NCBI GenBank assembly: GCA_964528605.1
Contig: CAZGSV010000101.1
Span: forward strand, 1-12,536
Reading direction: 5' to 3'
Length of the DNA stretch: 12,536 bases
From: CAZGSV01 sp964528605
GTDB lineage: Bacteria; Armatimonadota; Zipacnadia; CAZGSV01
The notes below the pieces were generated by a model. The model saw only the letters and a list, made by a program, of their open reading frames with translations. It was not told where the DNA came from and did no database searches. This document shows positions 6,939-12,536 of this stretch, one piece after another. The number at the start of each line of letters is the position of its first letter. Within the stretch, counting starts at the first letter, position 1. Made by a program: the position numbers and the translations under genes.

Positions 6939-8009
6939 ATGCCGCTGGCGCAGCGACTAGACCGCTACATAGTCGGCCAGTTGATTCCCCCCTTGATGGT
7001 GGGCATCGTGCTTTTCGCGGTCATCATGCTTGGCGACACGCTCTACCGGCAGGTTCAGATCGTGCTGGAGAAACGCATCCCAGTCCGCGATGTGGCCGCC
7101 TTCCTGCTCTACAAGTTGCCGCTGGTCTTCGAGTACGCGGTTCCGGTGGCGGCCGCCCTGGCTGGAGCGCTCACCGCCAGCCGGCTCAATCAGGACTCCG
7201 AGTTCGCCGCCATCCGCGCGGCGGGCATCAGCACCGCCCGGCTGGTTCTTCCCGCCTTCGCCTTCTCGGTCGTGCTCTCCCTGGGCACCTTCGCGGTCGG
7301 GGAGGCGCTGGTGCCCTGGGCGAATCGCGTTTCCGAGGAGGCGCTGCGGCGGATGGCGCTGCGACGTCCCGAACTGCTCCCCCAGCCGGGCTCGTTCATC
7401 AAAGCGGGGAGCGAATGGTACTTCTACGTCGGCGGGCGCGGGCCTGAGGGCCTGCAGAACGTGCTCATCTTCCGCCAGCAGCCGGGCCAACTGCCCATTC
7501 TCATCACCGCGGACAGCGCCCAGTACCGCAACCAGGTGTGGCGGCTGGTCGCGCCCCAGGCGGACAAGTTCCAGCGGCACGGGGGGGTGATCGTCTCGCG
7601 CACCGAGGGAATGATGGTTGATCTGGGCGAAGTGGCGCAGGCCTTCTGGAGCGGGCAGCGCGGGCCGGAGGAGATGACCCTCAAGGAACTACGCGCCAGT
7701 ATCGCGCGACTGCGCCGCGCCAACGTCAACACCTACGCGCTCGACTTTGAGGTGCACAGCAAGTTCGCTTTCCCTGCGGCCTGCGTCATCTTCGTCCTGT
7801 TCACCTTCGGCGCCGGCCTCAACCTGCGCGGCGCCCCCGGCTTCACCGGCACCACCGTCACCATCGCCGCCGTCTTCCTCTTCTACCTGCTCTACCTTGC
7901 TTGCGCCGAGATGAATCAGAGGCGCTTCCTGCCTCCGGCCTTTCTCGCCTGGCTGCCCGGCACGTTGTACTCGGCGGTCGCACTGGCGCTTCTGTACCGC
8001 AAGAGGTAA
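6939..8009 (+). CDS. LptF/LptG-family lipopolysaccharide export permease
   Basis: Predicted 356-residue inner-membrane subunit of the LptB2FG transporter, which extracts lipopolysaccharide from the inner membrane and feeds the periplasmic Lpt bridge. It has the YjgP/YjgQ layout: helix 1 at about 15-35, helices 2-3 within about 60-135, a periplasmic jellyroll from about 150 to 255, then three C-terminal helices at about 275-295, 301-325 and 333-353. The cytoplasmic coupling segment after helix 2 is classic: NQDSEFAAIRAAGIS around 84-98 contacts the LptB ATPase in the family. The open frame extends upstream to TTG 6864, but similarity begins at MPLAQRLDRYIVGQL, so ATG 6939 is chosen; it has no Shine-Dalgarno and sits just after a -10 box. 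It lies 3 bases before an LptD-like gene, supporting the role. LptF and LptG cannot be told apart here, and no second paralogue is in view. Confidence 0.93.
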   Translation: MPLAQRLDRYIVGQLIPPLMVGIVLFAVIMLGDTLYRQVQIVLEKRIPVRDVAAFLLYKLPLVFEYAVPVAAALAGALTASRLNQDSEFAAIRAAGISTARLVLPAFAFSVVLSLGTFAVGEALVPWANRVSEEALRRMALRRPELLPQPGSFIKAGSEWYFYVGGRGPEGLQNVLIFRQQPGQLPILITADSAQYRNQVWRLVAPQADKFQRHGGVIVSRTEGMMVDLGEVAQAFWSGQRGPEEMTLKELRASIARLRRANVNTYALDFEVHSKFAFPAACVIFVLFTFGAGLNLRGAPGFTGTTVTIAAVFLFYLLYLACAEMNQRRFLPPAFLAWLPGTLYSAVALALLYRKR

Positions 8010-8012
8010 GCG

Positions 8013-10166
8013 GTGCGGCGGGCTTTGATCCTAGTGCTCCTGCTCGCGGCGCCGCGGCCAGGGCTCGCCCAAGAGGCGCCCGCGGACAACACCTACACCA
8101 TCACCGCCGACCATGCGCGCTACGGCGAGGCAGACAAACAGGGCGTTTTCGACACCGGCGTCGCCATCACCTATCGCGATCTCACGCTCAAGGGCGACAA
8201 ACTCACTGTTGACACGGAGAAGCAAGAAGGGACGTTCGAGGGAGGCGTCACTCTCACCGGTAAAGGCCAAGAGGTAGCCGCTCAGGGCCTGACCATCCAG
8301 TTGCGCGACCGCGTCTGGCGCGCCGATGAGGCCGCGGCCACACTGTCCCCCGACTACTTCCAGGGCAACGTAGTCGAGCCCCTCTATCTACGCGGGGACA
8401 ACCTACAGGGCTCGCCACAGCGGATTACCCTGGACTCGCCTACCTTTACCTCGTGCTCGCTGGCGCCGCCGCACTACGCCATCCGCGCCCGCAGCGCCGA
8501 GATCGTCCCGGGGCAGTATCTCTTGGCGCGGCGCCCAGCCTTCTGGGTCGAGGGCAGGCGCTGGTTCTCGTTGCCCGACCTCAACATCCCGCTGCGCACA
8601 TACCAGCGCCCCTCCTACCTGCCGGAAGTGGGCCGCACGGACTTGGAGGGTTGGTACGCAAAGACGAGTTACGCCTACACTTCAAGGCAGGAGCAGCGGG
8701 GCACGGTGCTGCTCGACCTGATGGAGAAACAGGGGATCGCCACCGGGCTGAGGCACGAGTACGCGGTGGTCGGCGGCACCGGCCTGGCCTACCTTTACCA
8801 CCAGTGGAAGCAGAAGTCCTTGACCGCCAACTTCCAGCACTCGCAGCAGTTCGGGCAGGGCACGCAGGCGAACGCCAATCTCTCCTACGTGGAGAACTCC
8901 TACTACTTCGTGGGGCGCAGCACGCGCCTCACGAGCAATCTCAATCTCCGCTCCACCTCGGCGGGCGCCAACACCGTTCTGGCGGTCACTTCGAGCAGCA
9001 GCAAGACGAGCATGTCCTCCCACAGCCTGGCCAGCAACTTCGAGCATCGCCAAGACCTGGGCGGCAACGTGCAGGCGCGCATCGCCGCCCAGTTTCAGGA
9101 CTTCTCCACGGGCCCCGGGCAGCACGACAACCTGGAACTCTTCTCCGCGCTCGAGTTGGGCGGCCCAGTGGGCTCCTTCGACTGGACCGTCACCCAGGAC
9201 AAGCGCAGCGATCTCGACCGCGATGACTACACCGGAGACCAGTTTTCGCCCTGGGAGGAGAAACTGCCGGACTTGGTGCTGGCCTCGAGGCCGGCTACGC
9301 CGCTGGCGCTGCCCGGGGGCGTGACCTCGGGGGTGGAGTTCCGCCTGGGCCGCATCACCGATACGCTGTCCGGCAACCGCGTCTTCCGCAGTTCCGTCGA
9401 TCTGCGCCCGCAGTCCAAGACGGTGTCCTTAGGGGGGGGGAACCGACTCGTTCTGGGCGGAGCCTTCCGCCAGTCATTCTTCGAGAGCAACACCGCCCAA
9501 TACCTGGTGGACGGCCGCGCCAATCTGGAGTTGAACCCAGGGGGTGGCTGGCGCTGGAGCACCAACTACGCCTACCGCCGGCCGGAGGGCTATAGCCCCT
9601 TGAGTTTCGATCAGATGCCAGCGACCCACAATATCGGCAGCAGCCTGACGCTGCAGAAGCCCGATGTCTCATTGGCCCTTTCCACGGGCTACGACCTGCG
9701 CCGGTCCCTCTGGCGCGACCTTAGCCTTACCTCGACCATCGGCGCTCCCAGCCGCGGCCAGGCGCGCATTACCACCGGCTACGACCTGGAGCGCTCGCAG
9801 TTCCGCCCGGTGACACTGACCTTCATGCTCAATCAGCCGCAGAAGGTTAACCTACGGGCCAACGCGTACTACGACGCGCAAATGGGCAAACTGCGCACCG
9901 TGCGCGCCAGCCTTGACTGGCAGGCCACGCCCGAGTGGCTGCTGGAACTGCGCTCGGGCTACAACGCCCTCACCGGCAAACTCGACTACACCAGCGCGCG
10001 CGTAACGCGCGATCTGCACTGCTGGCTGGCACGCCTGACCTATAACAAGCAGCGCAACGAACTCAACCTGAGCCTGAGCATCAAAGCCTTCCCGGTCTTC
10101 GACCGTTTCTTCGGCTTCGGCGGGTCCGGCTCGCTGCTCGACCCGACCTCCGGACAGATCTACTAG
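8013..10166 (+). CDS. lptD: LptD-like (OstA/Imp) outer-membrane LPS-assembly protein
   Basis: Predicted 717-residue outer-membrane beta-barrel that inserts lipopolysaccharide, or a comparable glycolipid, into the outer leaflet. A signal peptide covers about 1-19 (RRALILVLLLAA core, cleavage near GLA/Q20). Residues about 26-115 form an LptA/OstA-like beta-jellyroll with repeated strands such as GVFDTGVAITYRDLTLKGDKL. FTSCSLAPPHYAIRA at 145 onward, followed by PDLNIPLRTYQRPSYLPEVG, is the diagnostic LptD segment before the barrel. The rest alternates polar and hydrophobic residues and ends in the typical TRDLHCWLARL plus LSLSIKAFP near the C-terminus, with a final Tyr. There are only two cysteines, C148 and C670, one in each domain. 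Start GTG 8013 has AGAGG at 8002-8006 inside the end of the preceding permease gene, so the two are an operon. A nine-G run at 9432-9440 encodes three glycines. Shorter than E. coli LptD (784). Confidence 0.88.
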   Translation: MRRALILVLLLAAPRPGLAQEAPADNTYTITADHARYGEADKQGVFDTGVAITYRDLTLKGDKLTVDTEKQEGTFEGGVTLTGKGQEVAAQGLTIQLRDRVWRADEAAATLSPDYFQGNVVEPLYLRGDNLQGSPQRITLDSPTFTSCSLAPPHYAIRARSAEIVPGQYLLARRPAFWVEGRRWFSLPDLNIPLRTYQRPSYLPEVGRTDLEGWYAKTSYAYTSRQEQRGTVLLDLMEKQGIATGLRHEYAVVGGTGLAYLYHQWKQKSLTANFQHSQQFGQGTQANANLSYVENSYYFVGRSTRLTSNLNLRSTSAGANTVLAVTSSSSKTSMSSHSLASNFEHRQDLGGNVQARIAAQFQDFSTGPGQHDNLELFSALELGGPVGSFDWTVTQDKRSDLDRDDYTGDQFSPWEEKLPDLVLASRPATPLALPGGVTSGVEFRLGRITDTLSGNRVFRSSVDLRPQSKTVSLGGGNRLVLGGAFRQSFFESNTAQYLVDGRANLELNPGGGWRWSTNYAYRRPEGYSPLSFDQMPATHNIGSSLTLQKPDVSLALSTGYDLRRSLWRDLSLTSTIGAPSRGQARITTGYDLERSQFRPVTLTFMLNQPQKVNLRANAYYDAQMGKLRTVRASLDWQATPEWLLELRSGYNALTGKLDYTSARVTRDLHCWLARLTYNKQRNELNLSLSIKAFPVFDRFFGFGGSGSLLDPTSGQIY
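9432..9440 (+). repeat. G9 homopolymer tract inside lptD
   Basis: Nine consecutive G form three in-frame GGG glycine codons, starting near codon 474 of the lptD-like gene. Gain or loss of one base would truncate the barrel. The reading frame is intact here. Confidence 0.9.
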
Positions 10167-10171
10167 CCGCC

Positions 10172-12160
10172 TCAGGTCAGGAAGATCCTGTGCCCTGGCT
10201 TGCCGGCGAGCACGTCAACCAGCAGCCACAGACCGGCGGCCGCAAACTCGCCCAGCACCATCGCCAGGAAGAAGGCGCGGCTGCGCTCGAACGCGCGCGA
10301 ACCGCCGTAACGCAGGATCAGCGACTTGGCCAGCCAGCCAAGGAAGATCGAGAACCACATCTGGATCATGGGCCACGAGGGCCCCATGGCGTAGCCGATG
10401 GGGTGCAAGGGCCACCAGATGTAGCGCGCGCGCATCGCGCCGCAGGCGAGCGCGACCACCGCGCCGGCAGCAACGAGGACCATGCTGGACGGGCTCGCCT
10501 GCTGCGGGTTGAGCAGCAGGTGCGTGATGATCCAAGGGGGCTGCTGCGGGCTGCCCATCATGAACCAGGGCGACAACGTGGTGGCGCCCCGGCGGTAGAC
10601 CGTGGTCATGAAGGACCAGTAGGAAACGGGTGTGGCCACGAGTATCCCGAGCACTAGGGCGGCCAGCAGCCGGCGCTGGCCTATCTTTCCCACCGCGGCG
10701 ATCTTGTAGGCGTCGAGCAGGCTGGGGAGCATGAAGGCGCGCAGGTCGAAGATGAACACCCGCTGCACGAAGACGAGATTGGTGAGGCTGCGAGGGTCAA
10801 TCACGCGCGTGCCCGCGAACGCGCCCACGATGTCAGCCGGTCGGAAGGGCGCCTGGATGAAGAGCATGCCCCCCTCTGAGACAAAGCGGGTGAGGGCGGT
10901 CGCGATCAGCAGAAACAGCAGCAGCGCGACTATCGCCAGCCACAGCCTTATCCCCGCGACTACCCACCAGCCGCAGATCAGCCCGCCGCAGACGAAGAGC
11001 CCCCACAGCGCCGCGCGATACGACAGCGGCTCCGCCCGATCATCCAAGGGGCGCCCCCAGGTGAAGGCGCGAACGAACACTGCCGCCCAATACCTGCGCT
11101 CGCTCCAGATGAACAGCACGAGCAGCGCCACGAACGCCCCGAGCATTTGCATGGCGGCAAAGCGCTGCACCGGATAGTTCTCCACGTAGTCCAGATTCCA
11201 GCCCAGCGTGGTGGCGACGACCGCCTGCGTCTTGAAGACGAAGTAGAAGAACCACAGGCTGAAAGAGAGGTCCTGCGGCAACAGGAAAGTAAAGCCGACC
11301 ACGCTGAAGTGCAGGAACAGCACGAAGGGACCGATCTGGCCGAAGAGGCGGCCGGTGAAGTAATCATTCAGTCCCAGCGCAACGCGGAACTCGGGCACCT
11401 GCGGGAAGTAGAAGTGCAGCCCGTTGAGCGAGTGAATCGCCATGGGCACCGCAAGACCCATCCACACGTGACGGTTGTGGAAGAAAGGCGGCAGCGCTCG
11501 CCCGCGCACCTCGCCCTCACTCATCGCTAATGGCAGTTGCACCAGCGGGAAGATCAGGTGCTCGTGGTCCGCCCACGGCCGGCGCAGCAGCACGCTCCAG
11601 CAGATGAGAAAGCCGAAGACGAGCAACGCCAGCAGCGTCCAGGCGGCCAGCGGCGCCGCCCATTCCTCCCAGGGCAGCGCCTGCTTCTCCGGCCAGCCCT
11701 CGTAGAAGCCGCGCACCACGCGCATGTCGTTGGGCGACGCCCAGTGCGGAATGTACTTGAAGAACAGCGAGGCCCACCGATTCTCCGGCGTGGCGAAGTA
11801 GCGAAACCCGGTAAGCGTCGGCAGCAGGTATGCGGTCAGCCCGAAGGAGGGGATGCCGGAGGCGACGAGCATGATCGCGTAGGTGGTGAGAATCTCGCCC
11901 CGGCGCCACCGCGCTCTGCCCAAGAGCGGCTGCGCCAGCAGCAGCAAGAGGAAGATCACGACCACGCCTATGGGCAGATGACACGAAGCCAGCCAGCCGC
12001 CGAAGTTGAGTGCATCGCCGATGGGAGTTAGGTAGGAAAGGAGCGCGGTGCCCGCCAGCCCCGCCAGAACTGCTCTCAGGGTGACCGCCCCCTGCCCCCC
12101 CCGCGGCTCGACCGCCGCTTCCCTCTGCGCCAACGGGTCGGAATCAGGCAAGTTGGGCAT
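10172..12160 (-). CDS. DUF6785/DUF6784-type polytopic membrane protein
   Basis: Predicted 662-residue inner-membrane protein of unknown function. About 12-14 hydrophobic helices are visible, among them 27-47, 62-82, 90-115, 168-192, 272-292, 335-352, 383-403, 405-423, 497-515, 557-577 and 630-650. Recognisable family blocks are WADHEHLIFPLVQLPLAM (196-213), RFVSEGGMLFIQAPF (425-439) and WWPLHPIGYAMG (582-593). The ..EHLIFPLVQLP.. and ..LHPIGYA.. blocks and the overall layout resemble the DUF6785/DUF6784 proteins of Planctomycetota- and Armatimonadota-like genomes, which I regard as distantly like oligopeptide (OPT) transporters; that link is inference. The open frame continues upstream to 12304, but that extension is a translated tRNA gene, so ATG 12160 is the start. 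It has only a G-rich stretch directly before it, not a good ribosome site. It lies 24 bases after tRNA-Arg and ends 5 bases from the convergent lptD stop. Substrate unknown. Confidence 0.83.
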   Translation of the reverse strand: MPNLPDSDPLAQREAAVEPRGGQGAVTLRAVLAGLAGTALLSYLTPIGDALNFGGWLASCHLPIGVVVIFLLLLLAQPLLGRARWRRGEILTTYAIMLVASGIPSFGLTAYLLPTLTGFRYFATPENRWASLFFKYIPHWASPNDMRVVRGFYEGWPEKQALPWEEWAAPLAAWTLLALLVFGFLICWSVLLRRPWADHEHLIFPLVQLPLAMSEGEVRGRALPPFFHNRHVWMGLAVPMAIHSLNGLHFYFPQVPEFRVALGLNDYFTGRLFGQIGPFVLFLHFSVVGFTFLLPQDLSFSLWFFYFVFKTQAVVATTLGWNLDYVENYPVQRFAAMQMLGAFVALLVLFIWSERRYWAAVFVRAFTWGRPLDDRAEPLSYRAALWGLFVCGGLICGWWVVAGIRLWLAIVALLLFLLIATALTRFVSEGGMLFIQAPFRPADIVGAFAGTRVIDPRSLTNLVFVQRVFIFDLRAFMLPSLLDAYKIAAVGKIGQRRLLAALVLGILVATPVSYWSFMTTVYRRGATTLSPWFMMGSPQQPPWIITHLLLNPQQASPSSMVLVAAGAVVALACGAMRARYIWWPLHPIGYAMGPSWPMIQMWFSIFLGWLAKSLILRYGGSRAFERSRAFFLAMVLGEFAAAGLWLLVDVLAGKPGHRIFLT

Positions 12161-12184
12161 CCCCCGTCTGCCGCACAATAACAA

Positions 12185-12262
12185 TGGCGCGCTCGGCAGG
12201 GATCGAACCCGCAGCCTCCAGATCCGTAGTCTGGCGCTCTGATCCAATTGAGCTACGAGCGC
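12185..12262 (-). tRNA. tRNA-Arg (anticodon ACG), CCA encoded
   Basis: Reading the minus strand from 12262, the cloverleaf is complete. The acceptor GCGCTCG pairs perfectly with CGAGCGC. The D stem is GCTC/GAGC. The anticodon stem CCAGA/TCTGG encloses loop CTACGGA with anticodon ACG. The T stem GCGGG/CCTGC (one G-U) has loop TTCGATC. The discriminator is G and the CCA is encoded at 12187-12185. A34 is expected to be edited to inosine so that it reads CGU, CGC and CGA. Total length is 78 with CCA. The translated form LVAQLDQSARLRIWRLRVRSLP in the overlapping open frame is a familiar tRNA shadow. Confidence 0.97.
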
Positions 12263-12276
12263 GCCTACGCCGGGGC

Positions 12277-12293
12277 GCCGGGCCTCGCCCGGC
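12277..12293 (-). other. GC hairpin in the 5' leader of the pre-tRNA
   Basis: GCCGGGC (12277-12283) and GCCCGGC (12287-12293) form a perfect 7-bp stem with a 3-base loop. It lies 14 bases upstream of the tRNA 5' end and downstream of the predicted promoter, so the tRNA precursor would carry it. It could influence RNase P processing or be incidental in GC-rich DNA. No T-run follows. Confidence 0.45.
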
Positions 12294-12309
12294 CCCCGAA
12301 CCACGGGCT

Positions 12310-12338
12310 ATTCTACCCGCGCACGCGCGGCGTTTCAA
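12310..12338 (-). promoter_or_regulatory. Sigma-70-type promoter for tRNA-Arg and the membrane gene
   Basis: On the minus strand TTGAAA (12338-12333) is followed after 17 bases by TAGAAT (12315-12310); each hexamer matches consensus at five of six positions. Transcription would begin near 12303, about 40 bases before the mature tRNA. No terminator separates the tRNA from the downstream open frame, so one promoter may serve both. Confidence 0.65.
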
Positions 12339-12468
12339 CCCCTACTGTGCCGCCGGCCGCCGGCGCCGGAACCACCCACGCCCCCGTGGTCGGCGGGCGA
12401 ACCCCGAAGTTGTCGCCAAGGTGTCACCGCGGCCCGATCCTGCCCTCGTATCATGGGGCGGCCGTTCT
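12339..12468. other. Intergenic region between divergent promoters
   Basis: About 130 bases without a supported gene between the leftward tRNA promoter and the rightward promoter at 12469. It contains GC-rich inverted-repeat sequence (GCCGCCGGCCGCCGGC, 12350-12365) and an isolated TATCAT at 12449-12454 lacking a matching -35. Short open frames here have no ribosome site or recognisable product. Confidence 0.5.
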
Positions 12469-12498
12469 TTGACACTCTCTTCCGGCGGCACCTATAAT
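12469..12498 (+). promoter_or_regulatory. Consensus TTGACA-18-TATAAT promoter at the right edge
   Basis: TTGACA (12469-12474) and TATAAT (12493-12498) both match the sigma-70 consensus perfectly, with an 18-base spacer. The start point would be near 12503-12506. The transcript begins with a possible TCGGC/GCCGA hairpin (12509-12526) and leaves the window. ATG 12531 has no Shine-Dalgarno, so the product may be a stable RNA or a gene whose start lies outside. Confidence 0.72.
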
Positions 12499-12536
12499 CC
12501 GCACAGCATCGGCTCTGCGGCGCCGAAGCAATGCCG

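Noticed and set aside
12161..12304. N-terminal extension of the DUF6785-like frame to 12304
   Set aside because: The extension translates the tRNA-Arg gene (ARLRIWRLRVRSLP) and its leader; a complete cloverleaf explains it better.
12248..12472. 74-residue open frame on the + strand
   Set aside because: It overlaps the tRNA antisense and the leftward promoter, has no ribosome site, and its Pro/Gly/Arg-rich translation resembles nothing known.
1..12536. CRISPR arrays, insertion sequences, prophage or defence genes
   Set aside because: No regularly spaced direct repeats, terminal inverted repeats, transposase/integrase motifs or nuclease/helicase-like proteins were seen on either strand.

Overview
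The window is GC-rich DNA (about two-thirds G+C by eye), densely coding, from a diderm (outer-membrane-bearing) bacterium. LptF/G-type and LptD-type lipopolysaccharide transport genes show the outer membrane. The mix of an Aquifex-type aconitase, a GHL6/GH151-like glycosidase with a beta-galactosidase trimerisation domain, a GH116/DUF608-like protein and a DUF6785-type membrane protein is the kind of gene set seen in Armatimonadota, Planctomycetota and related phyla. That placement is inference; no rRNA or other marker gene is present to confirm it.

Left part (1-6855, + strand): a 5'-truncated aconitase, two large glycoside-hydrolase-like proteins without signal peptides, and a small four-helix SMR/EamA-type membrane protein. 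The gaps are 54, 89 and 52 bases, so the four could share a transcript. A stable RNA hairpin lies between the two glycosidase genes. The sugar genes look suited to cytoplasmic breakdown of imported oligosaccharides or glycosides, but neither substrate can be read from the sequence.

Middle part (6927-10166, + strand): a second unit, apparently with its own TATAAT -10 box placed so that transcription would start on the A of the start codon (a leaderless mRNA). It encodes an LptF/LptG-family inner-membrane permease and, 3 bases later, an LptD-like outer-membrane translocon with one cysteine in the periplasmic domain and one in the barrel end.

Right part (10172-12536): on the minus strand a tRNA-Arg(ACG) with encoded CCA is followed after 24 bases by a 662-residue polytopic membrane protein of the DUF6785/DUF6784 type. 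A plausible TTGAAA-17-TAGAAT promoter lies upstream of the tRNA and may drive both. This unit runs tail to tail into lptD with only 5 bases between stop codons. The last 274 bases hold no gene, but contain divergent promoters, including a perfect-consensus TTGACA-18-TATAAT firing rightward off the edge toward an unseen transcript.

No CRISPR array, insertion sequence, phage gene or recognisable riboswitch was seen. The least explained items are the divergent glycosidase pair, the two-cysteine LptD, the leaderless lptF-type promoter, and the tRNA-led DUF6785 unit.
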